Notes under the pieces: generated by a model
What the model was told of the DNA's origin: nothing
The model's input: only the letters and a program-made list of their open reading frames with translations
Database searches by the model: none
Made by a program: the position numbers and the translations under genes
In this document: one piece after another, positions 33,101 through 42,273 of the stretch
How positions within the stretch are numbered: the first letter of the stretch is position 1
Layout of the letters: every line of letters begins with the position of its first letter
DNA from: Komagataeibacter xylinus
GTDB taxonomy: Bacteria; Pseudomonadota; Alphaproteobacteria; Acetobacterales; Acetobacteraceae
Direction of reading: 5' to 3'
Assembly: GCF_031081985.1 (NCBI RefSeq)
Contig: NZ_JARWSK010000009.1
Span: 104,401 to 168,400 of the forward strand
Length of the DNA: 64,000 nucleotides

Positions 33101-35172
33101 CAGCCTGCCTTCCCTGTCTTGATGATGCCGTAATGGCGCAGCCGGGGCTGGGCTGCGCGCCATGTGTGCAGCACCGCATCGAGCCCCGCCAGCAGGTTGA
33201 GTGCCGCGACCTGATCGGGCTGCGGCAGGTGGGGGGAGGGGGCGGGAACGGCGGCACAGGCGTGTTGCAGGCGCGCCTCGAGGTCGCCCCAGGGCGGCGC
33301 GTGCAGGCGCAGTTCGCGTGCCGCCAGTTCGGCCGCGGGCCGCAGCAGGGCATGGCCTTGCGCCTGGTGGGCATAGGCGCGTGCGCGTGCCAGCGCGCCA
33401 TCGAGTTCGGTAAAGGCGGTAAAGCTTTCAAGCTGCCGGGCGCCGCTGGGGCTGGGCGGCAGGCGGTCATTCCAGAACTGCATCTGGGCCAGCCGGTCAT
33501 AGGCGCGGGTGAGGCGGGTCGGCCCATCGGCCTCGCCCCGGCCCGCCATCTGGCGTTCAAGCGCGCGCACGATGGTCGATGCCATCCAGAAGCGCTGCCT
33601 GCGCGCCGAAGGCGGAAACAGCAGCACGAGGATGATGAAGGCCAGCAGCGCGGCGAGCAGGTAGAAGATGTTGCGGTTGAGGAATTCGGTGGGGTTGTAG
33701 CTCTGGTGGTTGTCCAGCCCCAGCATGGCGAAGAAGAACACCCCGTAATTGAACCCGATCGCCGCCGTGCCCGGCCGCATGAGCAAAAGGCAGGCCAGAA
33801 AGGTCTGCGGCAGCAGCGCCAGTGCGAGGAAAGGCATGTCCGCCCCGTGCAGAAGCACGAAGAAGTTCAGCGCCGCCGCAGCCAGCACGCTGCACGGAAT
33901 GCCGATGACCGCCCCCATGCCAAAGCGGGCCGTATCGACATTGGTGGCCGCCAGCGTCAGGGTCAGCGCCGTCTGGGCCAGTGCCACGGTCGCACCCGGC
34001 AGGCCGGTGATCACGCATACTGCCGCCGCAAACGAGAAGCCTACCAGCACCCGCAGCGCCCCGATGAAGGCAAGCAGGATGTTGGGCTGCGTTGCAATGG
34101 CAATGGTCTTGCTGTCCGCAGCGCTGCCGGTGCCGTCCACCAGCATCTGCTGGCCTGCATGCAGGCGCACGCGCGCGGTGAGCATGCGGGCGGCGCGTTC
34201 GATGGCAAAGGCTTCATCGGCATTGGGCACATGGCCAGGAAGCGCATCGCGGATGGCCTGAAGGATGCGCAGCGTAAACCCCGCCTGGTCCAGCCGCAGG
34301 TCGGTCTGGCGCGCGATGCGGGCAATGGCCTCCTCAACGGCGGGGTCGATGTTGCCGTGGCCCGTGTGGCGGCCAAGGCCGCGCGCGCAGTCAAGCACCG
34401 TCAGCATGGACACCATGGCCAGCCGCGCCCCGTTGGCCCGCATGCCGCCACGCTCGAACTCCGTGCGGGCATAGGACAGGCGCGTGGTCAGCGCCAGAAT
34501 GCCTCCGGCCAGCTTGATGTCGGCCTGCGCACCCCGGTCATACAGATGTTGCAGGGCCGCGCGCGCGGTCTCGCTGATGGGGCGGGTAAGCTGCTTCAGC
34601 CCGTCGGCCAGCCCGCGCGTGGCCTCGGGCGAGCCGGAGAGGATATTGACCACCGCCACCGCAAACACGCCAATGGTGATGGCCGAGGCGCGTGATACGG
34701 CAATGTTGAACACATTCTGTGGCGTGTCGATGCAGTTGACCGCCACGAGCGCCACCGTATAGCCCGACAGCAGCGCGCCATAGGAGCGGAAGTCACGCTC
34801 GAGCGACCCCACGAACGCACACGCCGCCAGCCACAGCGCAACCCCGCCCAGAAACGGCCCGCGCTGCTGGTTCCACACCGCCACGAGCACGATGGACACG
34901 CCCATGCCCACCACCGTGCCAATAATGCGGTAAAACGCCTTGGAGAGCGCCTGCCCGCGCAGCGGCTGCGCCAGGATCATCACGGTCACGCCGACAAGGA
35001 GCGGATTGTCGATCTGGACCCAGAATGCTGTGGCCAGCCCGATGACAAGCGAGAACCACGTGCGCAGGCTGAAGCCCAGCCATCCGGCTGGCAACCTGTC
35101 TGTCCAGGGAAGGTAAAGGCGTGCCATGTCGCGCAGTCGCTGTCCTGCGTTTGCTGCCGATGTATCGGACAT
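33100..35172 (-). CDS. FUSC/AaeB-family aromatic acid efflux pump
   Basis: 690 residues from ATG 35172 with AGGGAG upstream. Two sets of about five to six membrane helices (residues ~35-185 and ~375-525) each followed by a cytoplasmic helical domain, as in fusaric-acid-resistance and p-hydroxybenzoate (AaeB) pumps. TWFSLVIGLATAFWVQIDNP and the second-half NVDTARFGMGAVIGIP are family hallmarks. Inferred: exports aromatic acids or weak organic acids, useful in an acidifying organism. No adjacent LysR regulator is seen. Confidence 0.9.
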   Translation of the reverse strand: MSDTSAANAGQRLRDMARLYLPWTDRLPAGWLGFSLRTWFSLVIGLATAFWVQIDNPLLVGVTVMILAQPLRGQALSKAFYRIIGTVVGMGVSIVLVAVWNQQRGPFLGGVALWLAACAFVGSLERDFRSYGALLSGYTVALVAVNCIDTPQNVFNIAVSRASAITIGVFAVAVVNILSGSPEATRGLADGLKQLTRPISETARAALQHLYDRGAQADIKLAGGILALTTRLSYARTEFERGGMRANGARLAMVSMLTVLDCARGLGRHTGHGNIDPAVEEAIARIARQTDLRLDQAGFTLRILQAIRDALPGHVPNADEAFAIERAARMLTARVRLHAGQQMLVDGTGSAADSKTIAIATQPNILLAFIGALRVLVGFSFAAAVCVITGLPGATVALAQTALTLTLAATNVDTARFGMGAVIGIPCSVLAAAALNFFVLLHGADMPFLALALLPQTFLACLLLMRPGTAAIGFNYGVFFFAMLGLDNHQSYNPTEFLNRNIFYLLAALLAFIILVLLFPPSARRQRFWMASTIVRALERQMAGRGEADGPTRLTRAYDRLAQMQFWNDRLPPSPSGARQLESFTAFTELDGALARARAYAHQAQGHALLRPAAELAARELRLHAPPWGDLEARLQHACAAVPAPSPHLPQPDQVAALNLLAGLDAVLHTWRAAQPRLRHYGIIKTGKAG

Positions 35173-35270
35173 GGTCTCCCTGACCGTTCGGTGGTCTTGG
35201 CATTCCATACAACGGAAGTTGCAGCAAATTCATAACAAATGATGTACGCGCCCTGGCCCGGAGGCAGGTT

Positions 35271-36668
35271 TCATGCAGGCGAGAGCACCCGGTGGCGCAC
35301 CACTTCGCCCACAATGATCAGCGCCGGGCTGGCTACGCCCGCCTGCGCGGCCTGCGTGGGCAGGTCGCCCAGCGTGCCGGTCAGCACGCGCTGGTCGGCC
35401 CGCGTGCCGCGCTCGACAATGGCGGCAGGCCACTGGGGCGGCAGGCCGTGCTCAACCAGTTTTGCGCATAGAGCGGGCAGGGCGGAAACACCCATGTAGA
35501 TCACCACCGTCTGGCCGGGGCGGGCCATGCTGTCCCACGGCAGGTGCAGCGTGCCGTCGGCGCGGGCATGGCCGGTCACGAACAGGCAGGCCTGCGCGCA
35601 GTCGCGGTGGGTGAGCGGAATGCCCGCATAGGCAGCGCAGCCATTGGCCGCCGTAATGCCCGGCACGACCTGAAACGGGATGGCGCATTCAAGCAAGGCC
35701 TCGATTTCCTCGCCCCCACGCCCGAACACGAACGGGTCGCCGCCCTTGAGCCGCAGCACGCGCTGGCCCGCCTGCGCGCGGCGGATCAGTTCAGCGTTGA
35801 TTTCTTCCTGCGGCATGGTGTGGTTGTTGCGCCGCTTGCCCACGAACACCAGTTCCGCATCGCGGCGCACGCGGTCGAGCAGGGCGGGGGAGAGAAGCTG
35901 GTCATACAGCACGCAATCGGCATTCTGCATCAGGTGCAGGGCGCGCAGCGTGAGCAGGTCCGGGTCGCCGGGGCCTGCGCCCACCAGCCAGACCTCGCCC
36001 CGGGTGGCGGTGGTGGCGATGATGTCATCGAGTATCGCACGCGCACGCGGGGCATCGCCATTGCGCGCCGCCTGCGCGCCCGCGCCATCGAGAAAGGTTT
36101 CCCATACCTGCCTGCGCCGCGAAATGTCGGGGCAGGCGGTGCCCACGTGCTCGCGCTGCTGCTGCATGAACACGGCCAGCGCCCCGGTGCCCTCGGGTAT
36201 GGTGCTTTCCACCTGCTCGCGCAGGCGGCGCGCCAGAACGGGGGCGGCACCCCCGGTGGAAATGGCGATGCGCACCAGCCCGCGATGGATCTGGGCAGGC
36301 GTGATGAAGGTGGAAGGCTGCGGGTCATCAACCGCGCAGACGGGAATGTTCATGGCGCGCGCGATCGCGGCGGCAGCCCGGTTGACATCCCGGTCATCGG
36401 TCGCGGCATAGACCAGCCGGCAGCCGGGCATGGCGGCGCGCAGCGTGGCCTCATCCGCCGTGGAGGCAATGCGGGTAATGCTGCCCTCATCTTCCCACCG
36501 CTGCATCTCGGCATCGAGGCGGCCTGCGATCACCTCCACCCTTGCGCGGTGAGCGAGCAGCAGGCGCACCTTGTTGGCGGCGATCATGCCGCCCCCCACC
36601 ACCAGCACCCGGACACCGTCCAGCCGCAGCGCGATGGGAAACCATGCGGGTTCGGAAATATTGGTCAT
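35271..36668 (-). CDS. cysG: Siroheme synthase (precorrin-2 dehydrogenase / ferrochelatase / uroporphyrinogen-III methyltransferase)
   Basis: 465 residues, the full trifunctional length. Makes siroheme for sulfite (and nitrite) reductase from uroporphyrinogen III. N-terminal NAD-binding Rossmann domain with VLVVGGGMIAANK (about 20-32) and the dimerisation/ferrochelatase domain; from ~220 the SUMT methyltransferase with WLVGAGPGDPDLLTL, LRLKGGDPFVFGRGGEE, VVPGITAANGCAAYAGIPLT and VIYMGV (SAM binding). Alone in its transcription unit: other cys genes are not in this window. Confidence 0.95.
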   Translation of the reverse strand: MTNISEPAWFPIALRLDGVRVLVVGGGMIAANKVRLLLAHRARVEVIAGRLDAEMQRWEDEGSITRIASTADEATLRAAMPGCRLVYAATDDRDVNRAAAAIARAMNIPVCAVDDPQPSTFITPAQIHRGLVRIAISTGGAAPVLARRLREQVESTIPEGTGALAVFMQQQREHVGTACPDISRRRQVWETFLDGAGAQAARNGDAPRARAILDDIIATTATRGEVWLVGAGPGDPDLLTLRALHLMQNADCVLYDQLLSPALLDRVRRDAELVFVGKRRNNHTMPQEEINAELIRRAQAGQRVLRLKGGDPFVFGRGGEEIEALLECAIPFQVVPGITAANGCAAYAGIPLTHRDCAQACLFVTGHARADGTLHLPWDSMARPGQTVVIYMGVSALPALCAKLVEHGLPPQWPAAIVERGTRADQRVLTGTLGDLPTQAAQAGVASPALIIVGEVVRHRVLSPA

Positions 36669-36754
36669 GCGCTTAAAGTCGCCGGGCGTGCCGGCGTCCT
36701 GTCAACTGGGGAAGGCTTGTCGGTTTCCGCGCCTTGCAGGGGCGTGGGGCGGGT

Positions 36755-36904
36755 TTAGTGGGAGGCGACGTTCTTGACGCCTTCGGCATAGCCCCAGCGT
36801 GCCCATGTCGAGCGGTCCTTGACCGATCCCGGCGTGTTGGTGGCGCAGGCGGCCAGTGACAGCACGATGGCACAGATGCCAAGAACGGGAAGAAAACGGG
36901 CCAA
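36755..36904 (-). CDS. Small lipoprotein (49 residues)
   Basis: TTG start at 36904 preceded by a perfect AGGAGG five bases away. [20 protein letters not shown] ends in a strong lipobox (SLAAC, Cys20); the mature 30 residues include [16 protein letters not shown]. Resembles entericidin-size lipoproteins but without the typical motif. The ribosome-binding site and lipobox together make it a likely gene. Confidence 0.7.
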   Translation of the reverse strand: MARFLPVLGICAIVLSLAACATNTPGSVKDRSTWARWGYAEGVKNVASH

Positions 36905-37080
36905 AAAAACCTCCTGCACGACGCAGCCGCAAGCCTAGCAGAAAAGCCCCGCCATCACCACGCCCCGTATGCATGTATGCACATGCGCTTCCGTCCCCTC
37001 ACACGCCAGTGGCAAAAGATGGTAAGCCACGCTGGCCCGGCCACATGGCATGCCGGGGCACGAACAGGGAGTTGCCGCTG

Positions 37081-37938
37081 ATGGAAACCGTAAGCACCGT
37101 GGCCGAACTGCGCGCGCATGTGCGTGCATGGAAGAAGGCAGGGGCGCGCGTGGGCGTGGTGCCGACCATGGGCGCGCTGCATGCAGGGCACCTGTCGCTG
37201 GTGCGGGCCGCGCGCGCGCAGGCGGACCGGGTGATCGCCACGGTGTTCGTCAACCCCATCCAGTTCGACAACGCTGATGACCTGGCAACCTATCCCCGCA
37301 CGCTGGCGGAAGATGGGCGGCTGCTGGCCGAGGCCGGGGTGGACCTGTTGTATGCGCCCACCGTGGCGCAGATGTACCCGCCCGGCTTCGCCACGCGCAT
37401 CAGCGTGTCGGGCGTGTCGGAGGGGTTGTGCGGTGGCGCCCGCCCCGGTCATTTTGATGGCGTGGCCACGGTCGTGTGCAAGCTGTTCATGCAGACGCTG
37501 GCCGAGTGCGCTTTTTTTGGCGAGAAGGATTTCCAGCAGGTGCAGGTGGTGCGCCGCATGGTGACCGACCTCGACCTGCCCATCGAGATCATCTCCTGCC
37601 CCACCCTGCGCGAGGCGGACGGGCTGGCGCTTTCCTCACGCAACCGGCGGCTGACCGCGGCACAGCGGCAGGTGGCGGTGGCGCTGCCCCGTGCGCTCGC
37701 GGCCTGCGCGGACGAGATCGCCACCGGCGCGGAGGTGGCCACGGCGCTGGAACGGGTGGCGCAGCAGGTGCGCGCGGCAGGCTTCGGCCCGGTGGATTAT
37801 GTGGAACTGCGCCACGCAGAGAGCCTGCAACCGCTGGCCACCTGCCCGCCGGGCACGCCCGCGCGCGTGCTGGCGGCGGCATGGCTGGGCGATGTGCGGC
37901 TGATCGATGGCATGGCCGTGCCCACGCTGGCAGGCTGA
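37081..37938 (+). CDS. panC: Pantothenate synthetase
   Basis: 285 residues, typical length. Joins pantoate and beta-alanine using ATP in the cytoplasm (coenzyme A pathway). The HIGH-type nucleotidyl motif is MGALHAGHL (30-38); VFVNPIQFD (60-68), the KDFQQ motif in [16 protein letters not shown] and the KMSKS-like LSSRNRRL are seen. ATG 37081 has GGGAG upstream; the reading frame extends far upstream without support. panB and panD are not nearby. Confidence 0.97.
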   Translation: METVSTVAELRAHVRAWKKAGARVGVVPTMGALHAGHLSLVRAARAQADRVIATVFVNPIQFDNADDLATYPRTLAEDGRLLAEAGVDLLYAPTVAQMYPPGFATRISVSGVSEGLCGGARPGHFDGVATVVCKLFMQTLAECAFFGEKDFQQVQVVRRMVTDLDLPIEIISCPTLREADGLALSSRNRRLTAAQRQVAVALPRALAACADEIATGAEVATALERVAQQVRAAGFGPVDYVELRHAESLQPLATCPPGTPARVLAAAWLGDVRLIDGMAVPTLAG

Positions 37939-37940
37939 AT

Positions 37941-37992
37941 AAAGATGAAAGTTTCTGGGTGCCGCCTTTTTTCAAAAAGCGTCACCAGAAAC
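37941..37992. repeat. Interspersed hairpin repeat, partial copy
   Basis: GAAAGTTTCTGGGTGCCGCC then TTTTTTCAAAAAGCGTCACCAG. The right arm is shortened. Between convergent panC and the Trm112-like gene. Confidence 0.7.
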
Positions 37993-38003
37993 GTTCATTA
38001 TGT

Positions 38004-38198
38004 TCAGGCATCAAGCCTGCGGGCTTCATCGGGCAGCATGATGGGAATGCCGTCGCGCACGGGAAAGGCCAGACCGGCGCGTTTGCTGATCAGTTCACCC
38101 GCCTCGCGGTCATAGACCAGCGGCCCCTTGGTCACGGGGCAGACGAGGATGGACAGCAGCCGGGGGTCGAGAGGCGGCGCGAGGGGCTTTTCGGTCAT
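38004..38198 (-). CDS. Trm112/YcaR-family protein
   Basis: 64 residues from ATG 38198 ([20 protein letters not shown]); an ATG at 38213 adds five. [17 protein letters not shown] and [19 protein letters not shown] are the signatures of the Trm112 family, small proteins that in eukaryotes activate methyltransferases; bacterial roles are unclear. The usual second zinc Cys (CxxC) is replaced (CPVTKG), as in many bacterial members that lack zinc. Confidence 0.88.
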   Translation of the reverse strand: MTEKPLAPPLDPRLLSILVCPVTKGPLVYDREAGELISKRAGLAFPVRDGIPIMLPDEARRLDA

Positions 38199-38234
38199 GG
38201 TGGCGGGTTCCATGCAGGTTGCGGTGGGTAATGG

Positions 38235-38930
38235 TCATGCGGGGGATGCACCCTCATCGGGTTCCTGTCCAGACCCTTCCAGCAGATCGCGCAGGATGCG
38301 CGCGCGGTCGGCAGGGGTCGGGGCCTCGAGCATTTTCTGGCGCGGCGCCGTGCCAAAGGGGCAGATCATGGGCAGGGTGACGAGCAGGGCGGCGTCATCC
38401 ATCTGGTGCAGCGCGTCCCACTGTGTGCTGACCCCCTGCGCCTCGCAGAAATCATGCAGCGCGTTGAGCAGCCCCTCGCGGTCGAAGGGAATCTCGTCTT
38501 CCACATCGGTCAGGTCGGCCACGAAGGACGATGTATCGACCCGCGCCACCCGGTAGCCACGGCGCAGCCCCGTCTCGCGCAGCAGGCGGAAGCGCGCGAT
38601 GCCGGTCAGCGTGATGGCGTAGGTGCCATCCGCCCGCTCGGTCATGGCGGTGATGCGGCCTACGCAGCCGATGTTGTACAGCGGCGGGGTGTGGCTGTAG
38701 CCATCATCCATGCCGGGGTCATCGGCCTCATCGTCAAGCGGGGTGTCATCCATGCCATTGAGCAGGCGGGGCTGGATCATGCCGATCAGCCGGTTGCTGG
38801 CCAGCGCGTCCTCCACCAGCGCAATGTAGCGCGGCTCGAACACATTGAGCGGCAGCCGACCCTGCGGCAGCAGCAGGGCTTCATCAAGCGGGAACAGCCC
38901 GAGCTCGGCGGGGAAGTCCGCCAGCGTCAT
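38235..38930 (-). CDS. Lon N-terminal (LON substrate-binding) domain protein
   Basis: 231 residues from ATG 38930 (MTLADFPAELGLFPLDEALL). GRLPLNVFEPRYIALVEDAL and LIGMIQPRLL are the hallmark of the Lon N-terminal PUA-like domain; YNIGCVGRITAMTERADG and TLTGIARFRLLRETGLRRGY follow. No ATPase or protease domain, so it is a stand-alone substrate-binding protein. An alternative GTG at 39005 overlaps the stop of the upstream gene (GTGA) and would add 25 residues; either way the two genes are an operon. Confidence 0.88.
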   Translation of the reverse strand: MTLADFPAELGLFPLDEALLLPQGRLPLNVFEPRYIALVEDALASNRLIGMIQPRLLNGMDDTPLDDEADDPGMDDGYSHTPPLYNIGCVGRITAMTERADGTYAITLTGIARFRLLRETGLRRGYRVARVDTSSFVADLTDVEDEIPFDREGLLNALHDFCEAQGVSTQWDALHQMDDAALLVTLPMICPFGTAPRQKMLEAPTPADRARILRDLLEGSGQEPDEGASPA

Positions 38931-39001
38931 TTCGCTCACCAGCGGGATGCGGCGCGGGATGTCATCATGAATGACGACCACCCCGCTTTCGTCATGCCGC
39001 G

Positions 39002-39967
39002 TCACGAAAACAGCAGCGAGGACATGCGCCGCCGCGCGGCCACGGTGTCGGGGTCGGTCTGGCCCCAGGCCTCGAACAGGCGGATGAGCTGCAGGCGGGC
39101 GGCGTCATCGTTCCACTGCCGGTCCTCCTTCATGATGGTCAGCAGCTCATCAGCGGCTTCCGCGCGCTTGCCCGCGGCGTTCAGCGCGGCCGACAGCTCG
39201 AAGCGGGCGGCGTAGTCCTTCGGATTGGCGGCAATGCGGGCGCGGATTTCTTCTGCTTCCTCCGCAGCCTTGCGGCCCTCGCGCTTGAGTTCGAGGGCCG
39301 CCCGCGCCCCCGTTATCTCGGCATGGCTGGCAATGGCGGCGGGGGCGTCATTGAGTGCGGTCTCGGCGCCTTCATCATCGCCCATCTCGATCAGCGCGCG
39401 GGCCAGGCCACCCCATGCGGCAGGGTTTTCGGGCTCGATTTCCAGCACCTGCGAGAACAGGCCCGCTGCTGCCTCCGCCCGGCCCTCGGCCATGTCCTTG
39501 CGCGCCGCCTCGATCAGCTCGGCTGCGGGCAGGGCGCCGCCGCCTGCGGCCTTGAGGGCATTCTCGACAAAGCGCCGCACTTCGCCCTCGGGCTTGGCGC
39601 CCTGCATCATGTCCAGGATCTGGCCCTGCCAGAACACGGCCACGAGCGGGATCGACTGCACCGGCAGGCCGATCTGGCCAAGCTGCTGCACCAGCGCGCG
39701 GTTGGCATCGACATCAATCTTGACCAGACGCACGCGCCCGCGGGCCGCGCGCACCACTTTTTCCAGCACCGGGGTGAGCTGCTTGCACGGGTTGCACCAC
39801 GTGGCCCAGAAATCGACCAGCACCGGCATGTCGCGGCTTGCATCCACCACGTCGTGCATGAAGGTGTTCTGCGTGCCGTCCATGACCGGGTCGGGGCCAC
39901 CGCCGGGCACTGCGCCTGCCGGGCCGGAACTGTCAGGGCGGGGGGTCTGGCCGATGATGTAGTCCAT
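39002..39967 (-). CDS. Thioredoxin-domain chaperedoxin (CnoX/YbbN-like)
   Basis: 321 residues. N-terminal thioredoxin domain with active site W57-C58-N-P-C61 and a cis-Pro region (VQSIPLVAVFWQGQ), then a tetratricopeptide-like helical C-terminal half (AEGRAEAAAGLFSQVLEIEP, AARFELSAALNAAGKRAEA). Known: CnoX proteins hold unfolded proteins for GroEL/DnaK and form mixed disulfides; alphaproteobacterial forms keep CxxC, E. coli YbbN does not. ATG 39967 chosen for the normal N-terminus. First gene of an operon with 38235. Confidence 0.9.
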   Translation of the reverse strand: MDYIIGQTPRPDSSGPAGAVPGGGPDPVMDGTQNTFMHDVVDASRDMPVLVDFWATWCNPCKQLTPVLEKVVRAARGRVRLVKIDVDANRALVQQLGQIGLPVQSIPLVAVFWQGQILDMMQGAKPEGEVRRFVENALKAAGGGALPAAELIEAARKDMAEGRAEAAAGLFSQVLEIEPENPAAWGGLARALIEMGDDEGAETALNDAPAAIASHAEITGARAALELKREGRKAAEEAEEIRARIAANPKDYAARFELSAALNAAGKRAEAADELLTIMKEDRQWNDDAARLQLIRLFEAWGQTDPDTVAARRRMSSLLFS

Positions 39968-40190
39968 ATGGTCGCATATCCTGTCGGTCTGGCGGCAGGC
40001 GTGGGCGGGGTGCTCGCGCAGTATGGCCCGTCCTGCCGGTTCGTTCTTTCGTTCTTGTGCAATAGATTGGCATTCCCCGCGAGTGTCGCAACCGCCTTGT
40101 GGGGCGATGAAAAAAAACTTCAGGAAATGCATTTTTCCCTCTTGCGGCCCCCACGGGTTTACCGTAAAACCCGCTTCACCGACACGGAGC

Positions 40191-40265
40191 GCGGGCGTAG
40201 CTCAGGGGTAGAGCACAACCTTGCCAAGGTTGGGGTCGTGGGTTCGAATCCCATCGCCCGCTCCA
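40191..40265 (+). tRNA. tRNA-Gly (anticodon GCC)
   Basis: 75 bases from GCGGGCG to CGCCCGC-TCCA. Acceptor stem GCGGGCG/CGCCCGC, D-arm GTAGCTCAGGGGTAGAGC, anticodon loop TTGCCAA with GCC at 40223-40225, T-arm GTGGGTTCGAATCCCAT, encoded CCA end (40263-40265). Confidence 0.97.
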
Positions 40266-40416
40266 GATTGTAAAAAATCAGTTGGATACGAGAAAGCCGC
40301 CGCAAGGTGGCTTTCGTCGTTTTGGGGCGTTTTCCTGTCTGCTGTCCTGCCCCACGGGGCAACCCGCTGGTGCTACAGGCGTTGGCGTGGTGATGGATGA
40401 TGGGAAGGTTCAGGCC

Positions 40417-40617
40417 ATGCCGCATGATGACCCTGAAAAATCTGGCCCTGGCGAAGGCGAAGGCAAGCGCTATCCGGCCCCCGGCGTCAGTTCGCCGCCC
40501 GAGGCCCGGCCTGATCCTGATGCCAGCAAAAAGCCCCGCCCCGAGCCCGTTCCCACCGACCTGCCCGATCCGCTCACCCTGCCGCAGCATGATGGCGAGG
40601 AAGATAGCGCAGGCTGA
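40417..40617 (+). CDS. Small proline-rich disordered protein
   Basis: 66 residues from ATG 40417, with GGAAGG eight bases upstream. Almost entirely Pro, Asp, Glu, Gly and Lys (PGEGEGKRYPAPGVSSPPEA, then LPDPLTLPQHDGEEDSAG). No hydrophobic core. Cytoplasmic, intrinsically disordered; function unknown. Confidence 0.5.
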   Translation: MPHDDPEKSGPGEGEGKRYPAPGVSSPPEARPDPDASKKPRPEPVPTDLPDPLTLPQHDGEEDSAG

Positions 40618-40631
40618 AGCAGGGCGCCGGG

Positions 40632-41693
40632 CTAGAGCAGCTTCATGACCTTGAGCAGGAACCACGTAATCATCATGAAGATGAAGCAGATGCCGCCTGC
40701 CTCCACCGTGCCCATGCCGCCCGAGGCGAGGAACATGCCGCCGGTGTTCATGCCAAAGAAACCGGTTACGAAGGTGGCGGGCAGCATGAGCGTGGTCACG
40801 ATGGAGACGGTGTAAAGGCGGCGGTTGGTTTCTTCCGCCTGGCCTGATGCCAGTTCATCCTGCAGCGAGCGCGCGCGGTCCTGGAGTGCAAGAAGGTCAT
40901 CGAGGGCCGCGTGGATCTGGCGCTGCGAACGGTCGCGTATGTCATCTTCCGCCCATTCGGGGAGTTCAAGGTCTTCGTTGTGGAAGATGCGGTCCACGGG
41001 CGAGATCACGCGCCGCAATTCGGTCGAGCGGCGGCGCACGCGGCCGATCAGCCCGCTGATGCGGCCGAAATCGGTGTGCTGGTCCAGCGTCAGCAGCAGG
41101 TCCTCGGCGCGGTCGAGCTGGTCATCGAGCATGGCGATGTTGCGCCGCACGGTATCGGCGAATTCCAGTAGCGTGTGGTCCACGACCTCGGCAGGCGAAT
41201 CAAAGGATTCATTGCGTTGCAGCGCGCGGTACACCACGCCAAGTGCGGGCACGGGCTGGCGGCGCGTGGTGATGAGCAGGTCGGGCAGCACGGCAAAGCG
41301 CCAGGCGGAGAGGTTCTTGTCATCCTCCGACATGGCATCATCAAAGCCGGGCAGGGCGCCATACACGATGTCGCCTTCCGCCTCCACATTGGTGCCGCGG
41401 TCGGTGCTGCCAAGTGCAAGGCGCACTTCCTCGGGCAGGCAGGGTATGGCCTGGATATGGGCGCGGCTGGCGGTGTGGACGATATCGTAATGCAGCCAGA
41501 CCCATGAATCGGGGCTGGCGGGCGAGCCACCTTCAAGTGCGCGCGTAATCTGTTCGTCATTGAGCCGCACGGGGCGGTGGCCGGACTGGCAGCCAATGGC
41601 CCAGACCAGCCCGTTCGAGATGGACGTGGCGGGCGGCCTGCCCTCCATCGGCATGGCGGCGTCGGCTACGGGAAAGTCGGGAACGGTTTCCAT
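40632..41693 (-). CDS. CorA/ZntB-family divalent cation transporter
   Basis: 353 residues. Long soluble N-terminal funnel domain, coiled stalk helix (HAALDDLLALQDRARSLQDE), two C-terminal membrane helices and the diagnostic GMN motif in FVTGFFGMNTGGMF. The residues after GMN (TGGMF rather than MPE) and the overall sequence favour the ZntB branch, which imports or exports zinc in a proton-coupled way; magnesium cannot be excluded. ATG 41693 has GGAGGG eight bases upstream. Confidence 0.88.
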   Translation of the reverse strand: METVPDFPVADAAMPMEGRPPATSISNGLVWAIGCQSGHRPVRLNDEQITRALEGGSPASPDSWVWLHYDIVHTASRAHIQAIPCLPEEVRLALGSTDRGTNVEAEGDIVYGALPGFDDAMSEDDKNLSAWRFAVLPDLLITTRRQPVPALGVVYRALQRNESFDSPAEVVDHTLLEFADTVRRNIAMLDDQLDRAEDLLLTLDQHTDFGRISGLIGRVRRRSTELRRVISPVDRIFHNEDLELPEWAEDDIRDRSQRQIHAALDDLLALQDRARSLQDELASGQAEETNRRLYTVSIVTTLMLPATFVTGFFGMNTGGMFLASGGMGTVEAGGICFIFMMITWFLLKVMKLL

Positions 41694-41754
41694 CGCTTGT
41701 CCCTCCATCATGCCGCCTGCTGCGGCTGTCATGTCCGGGCGGTGGCTGACATGA

Positions 41755-41795
41755 AAACGGGCGGGCGGCGGCCACAGGCCACGCGTCCGCCCGCC
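41755..41795 (-). terminator. Probable terminator of the DUF3597 gene
   Basis: 9-bp stem GGCGGGCGG (41760-41768) / CCGCCCGCC (41787-41795); on the minus strand it is followed by CGTTTTC. 17 bases past the stop at 41812. Confidence 0.6.
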
Positions 41796-41811
41796 ATCAC
41801 GCAGTTGCGCC

Positions 41812-42207
41812 TTATTTCATCAGGTCAGGGGAGACCTTGCCGCCATTTTCCGCCAGCTTCTGCATGACCTGCTTGATCAGCCAGATGTTCATGGGGGCGG
41901 TATCGTTCATGTCACCGGTGTAGTGCAGTTCGGTGGCCAGTTCGCGGCGCGCGGCAAGCGAGCTGTCCAGGCCGAGCAGCGTCATCAGGTCAACGATCGA
42001 GACCTGCCAGTTCAGCTTCTGGGGGTACTTCGCTGCCAGCGCGCTCAGCACGGCATTCACGTCCACCGGCTGGGCCGGGGCTGCGGGGGCTGCTGCGGGA
42101 GCCGCGGCGGCAGGGGCAGTTGCGCCGGCTGCGGGGGTTGCGGCCGGGGTGGCGGCAGCAGCGTGGCTGCCAAAAATCTTGGACAGGATCGTGCCAAAAA
42201 TGCTCAT
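41812..42207 (-). CDS. DUF3597 domain protein
   Basis: 131 residues. MSIFGTILSKIFGSHAAAAT is the typical start, followed by an Ala/Pro-rich linker (~residues 15-48) and the conserved domain VDVNAVLSALAAKYPQKLNW ... SIVDLMTLLGLDSSLAARRE ... HYTGDMNDTAPMNIWLIKQV. The DUF3597 family is widespread in alphaproteobacteria; its function is not established. No signal peptide. Confidence 0.9.
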   Translation of the reverse strand: MSIFGTILSKIFGSHAAAATPAATPAAGATAPAAAAPAAAPAAPAQPVDVNAVLSALAAKYPQKLNWQVSIVDLMTLLGLDSSLAARRELATELHYTGDMNDTAPMNIWLIKQVMQKLAENGGKVSPDLMK

Positions 42208-42231
42208 GGTATCTTCAACTCCATAAATATG

Positions 42232-42251
42232 GGCCCGGCTGGTGCCGGGCC
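42232..42251 (-). terminator. Hairpin downstream of ahcY, possible terminator
   Basis: GGCCCGGC (42232-42239) / GCCGGGCC (42244-42251), loop of four. 22 bases past the ahcY stop; no good T-run follows on the minus strand, so it may act only as an RNA-stabilising end. Confidence 0.45.
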
Positions 42252-42273
42252 TTTCAGGCCGCGTGACTGGCCC

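Noticed and set aside
33133..34695. Long plus-strand reading frame (520 codons)
   Set aside because: Antisense to the FUSC pump gene; Arg/Gly/Gln-rich composition with no domain or motif. It is a GC-rich frame shadow, like those opposite ahcY (41923-43341), cysG (35544-36758), the acylase (23130-24854) and pdeA (51449-53314).
39323..40273. 316-codon plus-strand frame across the thioredoxin gene and the tRNA-Gly
   Set aside because: Opposite a well-defined CnoX-like gene and running into a tRNA; no ribosome-binding site.
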